Source: Eimeria necatrix (Eukaryota > Apicomplexa > Conoidasida > Eucoccidiorida > Eimeriidae). Taken from it: 22,500 nucleotides of DNA. Where the stretch lies: positions 1 through 22,500 of the forward strand of contig NW_013654338.1 of NCBI RefSeq assembly GCF_000499385.1, given 5' to 3'. A program made the position numbers and the translations under genes. The notes beneath the pieces were generated by a model. The model saw only the letters and a program-made list of their open reading frames with translations. It did not search any database and was not told the DNA's origin. Below are positions 12,324-21,239 of this stretch, piece after piece. Position 1 is the first letter of the stretch. Every line of letters starts with the position of its first letter.

Positions 12324-13505
12324 GCAGCCAGAGATTGCCCATTTCTTCAGTGCGCGTGTTGCCCAATGGCTATTCACGCATCTGCACTCTGCTCTGTTCA
12401 GTACACTGATATTGTGCATTATCGGGCGAGAAGAGCACCAATTTGTATGTGTGGCCGCCCCTTATGCATCTTACTGCCACTTTAGCAGCTTTTTCCCAAT
12501 ACAGTTCTTTAAATTATTCACGGCACTTTTGCACTTGAAAACATTGTATTCGCCACAGTAATCGCTGTGCGCACATGCAGGACCTGAGAGTACCAAAGCC
12601 AAGAGGCAAATGCAATTCTGTAGAAATAGTCCATTGGCGCTAAAGGCCTTATCTCCCCGCATGCAGCATGTAGCTTCTCAGCTTCCGTGTAGCGTACATG
12701 GCGGAATTCTTCTCAGCCTCTTTACTTGCGCCTGGGTAACTTTGGAGGCAAAACAAACGCGTCTCTAGTACCAGCTTCCGCAGCTGAAATGCCGTGACTT
12801 AATTAGCTGGCTTTTGCTGACTTCTTAGTAATGTGTGCGGACGTGAGAAGCCTCAAGACGAGACGCCAGGGAACCCCGAGTTTACGCCTTTGCGAGAAGC
12901 CTTTGTTCTCTACAGCATTTTATTTAACTTCGAATAAGTTAATTTCTTCGCTTACGATCTGCCTGCAGCCCACACGCTGTAAAGTTGCTGGTAGAGCAGC
13001 CAGCAGCTTCTGCTGGTTCCTGCTGCGTGTGCAGAAGTCCGGCTATTCTTCTTTGGGTTGCCGCCTAGGCGAATAAATGTGCAGCTCGCGGGAATAACAA
13101 TACATTCTGGGTTTCAAATGAATGTGTTGGGGCTTTAAAGAGAGCAGAGAACTGGAGACGGTCCATTACTTGCTGGCGCTGCCTGCTGGGACGACTGCAT
13201 GCGTTTACTCTGTCTTTTTTTGCATTTTCCGTTCTTTTCCTTCTTTTCTTCCATTTTCTTGCTGTTTCCATCGTTTTTGGTGCGCCTTCCGCTGACGGGA
13301 GGGGGCGAACGGCCGTTGGCATGAGGCTCGTGGTGAATTCAAGTTCTTCGCTGTTTCACCAGTTAGCAAGGGCGGCGACTCCCGCATTTCCAGAGTAGTA
13401 CACGTTATTTTTGAGGCAAATAGACTTATACATTTGGTTTAAGTAGACGCAGTCTCTTATTCTCCCCGTTGCTGTGTCTCCCTCCTCCGTCCGTTCCAGT
13501 TCATC
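12324..13505. other. Intergenic region between ATPase and ArfGAP genes
   Basis: It separates two genes that share the plus strand, so it should contain the ATPase 3' UTR and the ArfGAP promoter. A 63-codon antisense ORF at 12471-12662 is annotated separately. A T-rich stretch lies at 13208-13268. No RNA gene, satellite array or long CAG/CTG run is present. Confidence 0.5.
12471..12662 (-). CDS. Short ORF resembling a small secreted cysteine-containing peptide
   Basis: An ATG-initiated frame of 63 codons ends at TAA. Residues 11-33 form a hydrophobic core (LFLQNCICLLALVLSG) followed by PACAHS, which reads like a signal peptide with a plausible cleavage near residue 31-33. The predicted mature part is about 30 residues, with three cysteines spaced 8 and 9 residues apart and a Lys-rich C-terminus. 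I recognise no family. It lies antisense in the intergenic gap. It could equally be chance, or one exon of a longer gene, since splice-like motifs are easy to find nearby. Expression evidence would decide. Confidence 0.25.
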   Translation of the reverse strand: MRGDKAFSANGLFLQNCICLLALVLSGPACAHSDYCGEYNVFKCKSAVNNLKNCIGKKLLKWQ

Positions 13506-14112
13506 ATGGATCCCGATACAGCTGCTGCCTTTCAGCGCCTGAAGGAAGCAGATCCCAGCAATAAGCGCTGCCTCGAGTGCGGTAGGTCATTAGCTGCTTC
13601 TTTGTAGCTTCTTTGGACTTCAGAGCCTCCCCCCAAGCCCTTCTGCTGCACATTCAAGCCCCTTTTGCTGCCACATTCCAAGGCTTAGGCAATTGCAGCA
13701 GCTCCTTCGTGCTTGTCCTGGCGCTGCTGAGCCAGCAGCGACTCACCAGCGACACTGCTGCTTCTGCTTGCTGCTGCAGTGGTGCTTTGCTGCTGCTTGC
13801 TGCTGCATTTGCTGCAGATGCCCCGGAGCCCCAGTGGTGTGCACTTTCTTATGGCGCCTTCGTCTGCCTCAACTGCTCGGGCTTGCACAGGCAAGAGAGG
13901 CTCTCCTCATTGCTTTAGTTTCATTGAAATCGTTTTAAAAATAATTATTTAATGTTTATAAAATCGACAGTTGTTAAATAAATATTAATCTGCATTTACG
14001 TCTTTTGCTGGCGCCACTGTCCTCAAGCTGGAGAGAAGAGAGCCATTTACAAGTTCTGTAGGCGGCTTGCTGCTGCTGCCGCCGCACCTTTTGCTGATCT
14101 GCCTGTTCATGG

Positions 14113-14145
<33 letters not shown>

Positions 14146-15834
14146 GCTCTGCTGCAGGGGCCTCGGCGTGCACCTGAGCTTCGTGCGCAGCAGCACAATG
14201 GACGCGTGGCAGCCGCAGCAGCTGAAGCTGATGGAGTGCGGGGGCAATTCCAAGTGCAAGAATTTCTTCGTGGAGTATGTAAGTCTCGCATCAGATTTGC
14301 TGCAGCGCGTTGTCGTTTGCTGCTGCCTGAGGCGCTGCTGCAGCACCTAACCGACCTTTGCTGCTGCTGCTTCTCGGGCATTTGCGCTGCTCTTTAGGGC
14401 GTTTGGGACCTGCCTTTCAAGGAGAGATATGCCACAAAAGCTGCTGCTTACTACAGGGCGCTGCTGCGCTCTGCTGCAGAGCCCTCTGTTGCTGCGCCGC
14501 CGCCGCTCCAGCGGGAAGAAGCTGCGCAGCCAGATGCTGCTGCTGCTGCTTCTCCGCCTTATTCTTCTTCGAATTCGATTCGCTCTTTGGGCTCAGGCAT
14601 TGGCAATCCGCAGCAGCAGCAGGAGCAGCAGGACTCTGAGAAGGAGGAAGAGGGTTTCATTGCTTCGCTGCAGCAGCAGGCAGCAGCTGCTTCTGCAGCG
14701 GCAGCAGCAGCAGCAGCAACTGTCAGCAGCACGGGAGGCGCAGCACTGGGCACAGCTTTCCAAAACGTTTCTTCTTTTGTTTCCGGAGCGAAAGAATATA
14801 CAGCAAAAACAATTGAGGCTGCAGGAGAATCTGGCATTATAGAAAAGGCGAAGGGAGGGCTCCAGAGCGTACGTACACCGCAGCACTCGAAGCAGCAGCA
14901 GCAGCAGCAGCACGTGTAGCAGACGCCACTACGCTGCTGCTCAGCAGCTTCTTACGGGCAGACTAAGTGGACAGGCTGCGGCAGCAGCAGCAGCCGCTGC
15001 TGCCCTTGTTGCTTTTGCTGCTGCTGCTGCTGCTGCCGCTTCTGCTGTAGCGGGGGCTGCATTGTAGGGGATGTTCATTGTTGCATTTCATATTTTACAG
15101 GGAAGCGAATGGATTGCCCAGCAGGGGAAGAAGCTCTCCAGCACATTCAGTGGGTTGCACCATCCTGCTGCTGCTGCTGCTGCTGCTGCTGCAACTGCTA
15201 TTTTTGCTGCTGTACGTGCTGCTGAAATCGTAGCTGCTTGGTGCGTTCTTGGCGGCTGCTGCGCAGCGGGCGGTGACGAGGAAGAGACGAGCAGCTCTGC
15301 TTCGCCCCCCTCTAAGGAGCACGAGCAAGAGGAGCAGCAGCAGCAGCAGCAGCAGCAGCCGGAGCCGCAGCGCAGCAGCAGCGGGGTGCTGCAGTCCATG
15401 CGGGATCTGACGCGCCGCTCCCTCTCAAATGTTAGCCAAGTCGTCCGCAGCGGCAGCAACTCAGCTGAAGGAAACAACGTGCTTGATAAGGCCAGGGAAA
15501 GCCTCAGCTACGTGAGCTTTCCCCGTGCAGCAGCTGCTGCTGCAGCACCTGCTGCTGCTGTTGTTACTGTCGCTGCTGTTGCTGCTGTCGCCGCTGCTGG
15601 CGTTGCTTTTGTCGCTGCTGCTGCTACGGCCGTTCTCTCTACTGTTGCTGTCGCCGCAGACGCCGCTATTGTTGCTGCTGCCGTTGTGGCAGCTGCTGGT
15701 GCTGCTGTTGCTGTTGCTGCTGCTGTGGCGTGTGTGGCTGCTGCTGTTGCTTCCGTACCTGATGGTGGCGCCGGTGGTGCAGTGACGCAGCAGCATTAGC
15801 AGCACCCATCCAGGCCACGAACCCCATAGGCGCG

Positions 15835-15886
<52 letters not shown>

Positions 15887-16007
15887 GTAACTGCAGCTGA
15901 CCAACGTTGCCACTGGTTGGCTGCAGCCAGCTGAAGTGCCTCCCCCTGAATGCGGTGAGGACAAGACTCTCTTCTCGAGCGCATTTGCTTTGGGCATAAG
16001 TCTATAG
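13506..16007 (+). CDS. ArfGAP1-type Arf GTPase-activating protein, 6 exons, 420 aa
   Basis: Stimulates GTP hydrolysis by Arf, ending coat recruitment at the Golgi. Exons 13506-13581, 13818-13890, 14158-14278, 14398-14868, 15101-15511 and 15897-16007 join with consistent phases. The ArfGAP zinc finger is complete: CLEC, then CLNC 16 residues later, running into SGLHR, with LGVHLSFVRS and the catalytic arginine in the HR motif. It continues with MDAW, QLKLMECGGN and an ERYATKAAAYYRALL helix typical of ArfGAP1. The C-terminal half is Ala/Gln/Ser-rich. It holds amphipathic segments rich in Ser, Thr and Gly (near 14761-14868, 15101-15157 and 15388-15511) comparable to the curvature-sensing ALPS motifs of ArfGAP1, although that is inference. 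Length matches human ArfGAP1 (about 410 aa). Exon 5 contains a poly-Ala stretch (15165-15260) coded by CTG-phase repeats; it stays open, but part of it may be intronic. The start ATG follows tcatc and lies 18 codons before the first zinc ligand, as expected. Confidence 0.93.
13891..14157 (+). other. GC-AG intron 2 of the ArfGAP gene
   Basis: The donor is CACAG|GCAAGA and the acceptor is CTCTGCTGCAG at 14157. The arginine codon of the conserved SGLHR-GLGVH motif is split AG|G across it, so the protein family fixes both boundaries and no GT donor can replace the GC. The intron is 267 nt. It carries an AT-rich patch near 13935-13990 and a (TGC)11 run at 14113-14145 just before the acceptor. Confidence 0.88.
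14113..14145 (+). repeat. (TGC)11 microsatellite in ArfGAP intron 2
   Basis: Eleven uninterrupted TGC units lie 12 bp upstream of the 3' splice site at 14157. On the sense strand this is a CTG-phase run, so it takes the place where a pyrimidine tract is expected. Confidence 0.9.
15837..15884 (+). repeat. (TGC)16 microsatellite in the last ArfGAP intron
   Basis: About sixteen TGC units, followed after 12 bp by the acceptor ACTGCAG at 15890-15896. It closes an intron (15512-15896) that is almost entirely imperfect CTG/CTGTTG repeat, which is why a long spurious Ala/Leu-coding frame runs through it. Confidence 0.9.
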
Positions 16008-16079
16008 AGAATAATACTTTTCTTGTTTTCCGTAATAGACATTACATATATACGTGTACTACATATACTGCACAATGTA

Positions 16080-16250
16080 TGTGTACATATATATATATAT
16101 ATATTAAGGTATATATATAATTATATATATATATATATATCTATGTGTAAATGTGTATAGATTGTATATGTGTGTGTGTGCTGCATATGCATATATATAT
16201 ATATATATATATATCTATATATACATTTGTTCATATATATATTTCCATGT
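16080..16250. repeat. Interrupted AT dinucleotide tract
   Basis: Several (TA)n blocks (about 16087-16103, 16109-16140, 16192-16216 and 16231-16240) are separated by gtgtgtatgtg-type spacers. It lies just downstream of the ArfGAP stop codon, in the convergent intergenic region. No gene content. Such tracts can form cruciforms and are prone to length variation. Confidence 0.85.
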
Positions 16251-16352
16251 CTTTGTAGTCAGTACAGATAGGCAGCAGCAAAAGTGTTGGACGCAGCAGC
16301 AGAGGGGGCTAGATAAGCAGGAAATGGGGTTTTTTGCTGCTTAGCAGCTTCC

Positions 16353-16383
<31 letters not shown>
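16353..16383. repeat. (CTG)10 microsatellite
   Basis: A perfect run of about ten CTG units in the convergent intergenic region, followed by tgtgtgcaggcg. It lies outside any gene I can support. Confidence 0.85.
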
Positions 16384-16384
<1 letters not shown>

Positions 16385-16535
16385 GTGTGCAGGCGCAGCA
16401 GACGGCGTGCAGACGGCAGCTGACAGCCCGGAGAAGTTCCTCTAAAGTCTCTCTTCTGTTTCTGCTAACTAATGTTTGCTTCCGATTCCAAGGGAACTCC
16501 TTGTGGGGTTCCCTTCGACGCAAGAAGACGCAGGC

Positions 16536-16970
16536 CCAGCTAGTTACCAGATCGGTGCCAGCTAGCCACCAGATCGGTGCCAGCTAGCCACCAGATCGGC
16601 GCCAGCTAGCCACCAGATCGATGCCAGCTAGCCACCAAAGTGGCCCCAGCAAGCCACCAGATGGGCCCCAGCTAGCCGCCAAAGTGGCCCCAGCTGGCCA
16701 CCAGAGTGGCGGCAGCTAGCCGCCAGATTGGCGCTAGCTAGCCACGATAATGGTGCCAGCTAGCCACCAGAGTGGCGCCAGCTAGCCACCAGAACTGTGC
16801 CAGCTAGCCACACGAATGGTGCCAACTAGCCACCAGGTTGGCCCCAGCTAGGCACAAGAATGACGCCAGCTAGCCACAAGAATGGCGCCAGCTAGCCACA
16901 AGAATGGCGCCAGCTAGCCACAAGAATGGCGCCAGCTAGCCACAGGAATGGTGCCAGCTAGCCACCGGCA
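16536..16970. repeat. 22-bp minisatellite, about 20 copies
   Basis: Twenty head-to-tail units begin at 16536 and keep a 22-bp period to the last, partial unit at 16954. The constant half is ccagctagccac and the variable half alternates between types such as cagatcggtg, caaagtggcc and aagaatggcg. Units 15-19 form a nearly homogenised block of the aagaatgrcg type, while units 2-4 form the cagatcg type. The period is not a multiple of three and stops occur in the frames, so it is noncoding. Nearly every unit contains the 6-bp palindrome GCTAGC. Confidence 0.95.
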
Positions 16971-17234
16971 AAAGCTTGTTTTGTGGAGTGTCGTACGCAG
17001 CCGTGGCTGGGGAGTTTGGCTGGGGGGCTGTTACCTGGCACGTTAGTTGCTGCTGCTCAGATCTAAATGCAATTCTAAATTATATTTCTTTGCAACAAAT
17101 TGCATTTCAGCTTTTTCTCTACTTCTTTGCTGCTTCTGTCCAGCCACTTCAACAAAAAAATGAACGAAATAACCCAAGGCAGCCAGCCCCACGCTGAGCC
17201 GCGCTTGCAGCAGCTAGTTCTTGGCGCAGCGCCC

Positions 17235-17327
17235 CAGCTAGCTAGCTAGGTAGCTAGCTGGCTGGCTGGCTGGCTGGCTTGGCTATGGCTAGCTAGCTAG
17301 CTAGCTAGCTAGCTAGCTATGGCTAGA
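17235..17327. repeat. GCTA/GGCT tetranucleotide array overlapping a gene end
   Basis: Blocks of (AGCT)n, then (GGCT)n, then (AGCT)n again, interrupted by gctatggct. The array contains many overlapping GCTAGC/AGCT palindromes, and its last bases include the TAG stop (17323-17325 on the minus strand) of the neighbouring gene. The motif gccagctagcca of the nearby minisatellite is made from the same tetranucleotides. Confidence 0.92.
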
Positions 17328-19270
17328 GTGTCGCCTGGAAGCCCCACATTTCGTTGTGGAGGAGGGCCTCTAGCCGCTGCAAGATGTCTTCTTCGGATGC
17401 AGGCTTTGCTGCATGTCCTCTTGCTGCTGCAAGGCCGTCGACTGCATGCAGCAGCAGCAGCAGCCCCTGCTGCAGCTGCTGCTGCGCGGCCTGCGGCGCG
17501 CCCTCGCGTATGTACAGCGGCAGCTCCCCCTGAGGTGTACATACACTCGAACGCGCCCCACGCGCCACCACGCGGTGCACCAAAGGCGTGGCTGTGAAGC
17601 GGGAAATGAGCAGCAGCAGCATAGCAGCAAAGCCTGCAGCAGCAGAAAGCGTGAGTGGGAATTCGCTTTTTGTCTTTTTGTCTTTCAAAGTTTCAATTAT
17701 TAAAGGAATGCAAGGAAGAGATAAAGACAAAATAGTTCTTCCGCTTTCTGTGTTCTCAATTGGCAGCAGCTGCGCCACTTCGTGCAGCCTGCCGATGCGC
17801 AGGCAGAACACGCCCTGCTGCTGCTGCTGCAGCTCCGCTGCTGCTGCTGCCATGCGCTGCTTGCTGCTGCGGTACCGCAGCAGCAGCGACTCCAAACACC
17901 GAATCTGCTGCTGCAGCTGCCGCCGCCAGCTGCTGCACAGCTGCGAAAGACGCAGCAGCACCACGCTCTCCGGCCGGCCCGCAGCGCTGCTCCTGCTGCA
18001 GCTCGTTTTGCTGCTCCTCCCTTTGCTGCTGCTGCTGCACTTGACGGGGCTTCCGCTGCTGCTGCGGCTGCTGCTACTGCTGCTACGGGCCCCCTCCGTC
18101 GACGCTTCAACGCGTTCAGTCGCCGCGCTCGTTGCTGCCGCTCCACGCGACCCGCTAGCTGCTGCTGCTGCTGCTGCTGCTTCTGTTCCTGCTGCTGCTG
18201 CTGCTGCTGCTGCTTCTGTTCCTGCTGCTGCCGCTGCTGCTGCTGGGCTTGTGGCCGTCGCTTCTGCTGCTGGGCTTGCCGCTGCTGCTTCTGCCGACGC
18301 CGCAGCAGCTGCCCTCAGGTGTCTCTCCACCTGCTTCTCTAGCGCAATACGCTGCTGCCGCAGCAGCAGCAGCTTTTGCCGTTTCTGCTGCAGCAGCTGC
18401 GAACGCTGCAGCAGCACGGAGAGCCTCTCTACTGACTCAGGAAGTGTTGCTGCTCCTGCAGGTTTTGTAGTTCTTCTTGCTGCTGATCCACCAGCAGCAG
18501 TTGCCCTTTTCCTATGTGCTGCTGCTGCTGCTGCTGCTGCTTCGGGCGCTGCTGCTGCTTTCACAACTGTGGGAGCAGCAGCAGCTGCGCTGCCGAAAGA
18601 AATCGTGCCGCCGCTGACTAGGCCTGCCCAGAAGCCCTGCTTCTGCTGCTGCTGTTGCTGTTGCTGCGCTTTCTGCTGCTGCTGCCGCAGCTGCTGCTGC
18701 TGCAGCTGCTGCCACTGCAGCTGCTGCAGTGGCTCCGCTTGCTGTTGCTGAAGCCTCACAGGCGCTGCTGCTGCTGCTGCTGCTGCCGGCCTCCTGCCGC
18801 TCTCCTCCCCCTCAGATGAGAAACTAGATGAGCCATCGTCACTACTGATGCTTCTGCTGCAGCTCGTGCTGCTGCTCACATCCATTTCTTGCTGCTGCTG
18901 CTGCTGCCGGCGCTTCGGCTGCAAGGCTGCTGTTGCTGCTTCAGATTTTGCTGCTATTCCGCACCTCTTGCTTCTGCAGCGCCAGTAGTTGGGGTGCTGA
19001 CACGTCATTAGCAGCAAAAACCGTGCTTATGGCAGCAGCTGAAGCTGCAGCAGCAGCAACTGTCGGCTGCGGTCTAGGCAGAAGCAGCAGCAGCAGCAGC
19101 TGCTGCCGCTGCTGCGGATGCTGCTGCTGCGGGCACCCGCAAAACAGCTACTTAGACACACCAGAGCGACATGCGGTGGATTCTGAGCAGGTTCCGCAGA
19201 GGGCTTCTGCTGCAGCAAAGCCCGCAACAGCTGCTGCTGCTGCTGCAACTCTTGCACAGAGCAACGAACA
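17323..19270 (-). CDS. Coiled-coil protein resembling UVRAG/Vps38/Atg14 PI3-kinase complex subunits
   Basis: The main exon is 18996-17323 (557 codons plus TAG). A preceding 36-codon exon, 19270-19162, joins it in phase 0 (donor GTGTGT, acceptor TGTCAG behind a CTAATGAC branch-like site). The 5' end is not found. The N-terminal part is poly-Gln, poly-Ser and poly-Ala with two Leu/Gln/Arg-rich coiled coils (near 18440-18310 and 17960-17860). The C-terminal 160 residues follow the order of conserved blocks in the UVRAG/Vps38/Atg14 family. These are RIGRLHEVAQLLPIE (about 17803-17757, family R..L..EL..IYPI), GFAAMLLLLIS (about 17638-17606, family GY.AHLV.LIS), TPLVHRVVARGARSSV (about 17592-17545, family VPLRYPI...GSRS.I) and LPLY (about 17525-17510, family FPLY), then a Leu-rich helix. 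Those proteins tie Vps34-Vps15-Beclin to endosomes or autophagosomes. The match is motif-level only. A generic coiled-coil protein is the alternative. The stop lies inside a tetranucleotide array. Confidence 0.6.
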
Positions 19271-20332
19271 CTGAAAAGGTCTGCGCCCGGAACTCACAAC
19301 AACAGCCGCTGCTGCTGTTCAACCTGCTGCTATAAGTGAAGCTAAATCGTAGAATATGTGCCTTATGTTTTCAGCCGGAGCTGGCGACGGCGCCGCAGCC
19401 GCAGCAGCAACAGCAGCAACAGCAGCTGGTCACAACAGTTGCAACAGCAGCGACTGTCACCAAGACCAAACCCCAGTTCGTTAGGTTCGAATAACCTTTA
19501 ATGGTATATTTGTTATTGCCATTAGCGAGAACGCTGCTGAAGATACTAGCAGCCACAGCAGCGGCTGCTGCTGCTGCAGCAGGTGACGCAGCCGCAGCCG
19601 CAGCACCAGCAACAGCACCAGCACCTGCAGCCCCAGCCCCACGACCCCCCATGGAAGGGCACCAGCAGCAGCAGCTGTTGTTGTTCGCCTTTTGCGTCTG
19701 TTGCGCTTTCTGTCAGATCTTCCTACTCAACTAGGTGTCTGTCTGCTGCAGCAGCAACAGCAGCTGCAGCAGCAGCAGGCGCGAGAGGTGCGCGGGCGAG
19801 GCAGCAGCAGCAGGGGCTGCTGCCGCTGCTGCTGAGGGAAAAAATAGGATCCGGCAGCATCAGGAGGCAGGAACTGTTGCTGCCGCCTGAGAGGCAGCAG
19901 CGACAGCAGCAACAACGGCAGCAGCAGCAGCAGCAGCTGCCGCCGCAGCGGCGCCGCTCCCCTGCGCAGCTGCTGCATGCAGCAGCAACAGTATCCACTG
20001 CTGCAGCAGCAGCAATATTAGGAATTGTAGCTTCTCATAGCCACACAAACGGGGTAGGTGGAGTGGTTTCCTAGGCAGCAGCAGCAGCAGCAGCAAGAGC
20101 AGCAACAGCAACAGCAGGAGCAGCAGAGGCGTGAAGAAGAAGTTGTGGCATTTGTCTTTGTTCATTTTGCCTGCGCTTGGGTTTAGCAGGAACAGCAGCA
20201 GCAGCTGCCACAGTAGCTGCAGCGGCAGCAACGGCTGGCGCGGCGCCAGGAGCAGCAACGGTGGCAGCAGCAGCGACGGCAGCGGCAAAAGTAGCAGCAG
20301 CAGCAGCAACAGCAGCACCAATTGCTTCGAGA
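19271..20332. other. Divergent, repeat-rich region with unresolved 5' exons
   Basis: Between the minus-strand UVRAG-like gene and the plus-strand Ser/Gln-rich gene. Most of it is imperfect GCA/CAG repeat, open in several frames on both strands, so ORF length means nothing here. Two plus-strand acceptors look real: TTATGTTTTCAG ending at 19374 and a long T/C-rich tract ending GGGTTTAG at 20186. The latter would begin an exon continuous with the frame of the next gene. Upstream exons of either gene may lie here. A unique patch near 20015-20065 is not repetitive. Confidence 0.5.
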
Positions 20333-20721
20333 ATGGCGCAGAAGAAGCCCACGCCGAAAGAGGGCTCTCAGCGGTCGTCAGCAAAGCCAAGCAGCAGCAG
20401 CAGCAGCAGCAGGAGCAGCAGCAACAAAGGCAACAGCAGCAGCAGCAGCAGCAGTGGCAGCAGCAGCAGCAGCAGCCGTAGTGGGAAGGGCAGCAGCAGC
20501 TTAAGCAATGAGGCTGCAGCATCGATCTCAGAAGCAGCAAAACAGGAAGACGTGGCCAAAAGCAAAGCCAAGAATGAAGTGACTGCAAAGAGCGACAGCA
20601 GCAGCAGCAACAGCAGCAGTAACAGCAGCAGCAGCAGCAGTAGCAGCAGCAGCGCCACAGCCAAGAAGAAGAGGAGAAGGCATCCCTTTCTGAGCACAAA
20701 AAAGAGGCGAAGGACGGCGAC

Positions 20722-20761
<40 letters not shown>

Positions 20762-21201
20762 TCTGCTGCTGGCGCATCGAAGGCAGCGCGCGAGCCCCGA
20801 GAAACAGTGCGCAGCAGCAGCGTGAGCAGCAGCAGCGAGAGCAGCAGCAGCAGCAGCAGCAGCAAGGAGGAGGAGCAGCAAGGCGAAGCGGAGAGCGACG
20901 ACGAGGCGCTGCTGCTGCAGCCGTGGCCGCCAACAGCAGGAGACCTGCGGGAGCCCAGCAGCAGCAAACTGCGCTGCCTCTGGCAGCAGCAGCAGCACCA
21001 AGACGCAGCAGACAGGAGGCTCGAGGCTCTCTTTGATGTCTTCTGCAGCAGCGCCGTTGCTGCGCTGCAGCGGCTGCGCGACAAGCTCGCAGAGGCTGCT
21101 GCTGCTGCTCCTGCTGCTGCTGCTGCTGCTGCTGCTGGGGCGCCGGACTTGCTGGCAGCAGCAGCAGCGGCGGAAGAAGCCGCCAAAGTGGACAGCGAGG
21201 C

Positions 21202-21239
<38 letters not shown>

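Larger units (their letters stand above)
16008..17322. other. Convergent intergenic region filled with satellites
   Basis: About 1.3 kb between the stop codons of the ArfGAP gene (plus) and the UVRAG-like gene (minus). Both 3' UTRs must lie here. Apart from the four repeat arrays listed separately, the remaining sequence (16264-16350, 16390-16535, 16971-17234) shows no coding signature or RNA gene. Confidence 0.7.

Noticed and set aside
15525..15785. Poly-Leu and poly-Ala frames after the GTGAGC donor at 15512
   Set aside because: They lie within the last ArfGAP intron; the phase-0 junction 15511/15897 gives a sensible C-terminus and stop.
16536..16970. Regular short repeats resembling a CRISPR array
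   Set aside because: Units are directly tandem with no unique spacers, and the genome is eukaryotic; this is a minisatellite.
17588..18751. 387-codon plus-strand ORF rich in Leu, Cys and Ala
   Set aside because: It is the antisense shadow of the minus-strand UVRAG-like gene; CTG repeats rarely contain stops in any frame, and the frame has no non-repetitive domain.
19271..19297. Minus-strand GTGAGT...TTTTCAG pair that could define a 27-nt intron
   Set aside because: Far shorter than the introns seen elsewhere in the window (smallest about 106 nt), so the pair is probably not used together.
19475..19497. GGTTCGAAT-like T-arm motif suggesting a tRNA
   Set aside because: No matching acceptor stem, D-arm or anticodon arm can be drawn on either strand; it is a short imperfect palindrome.
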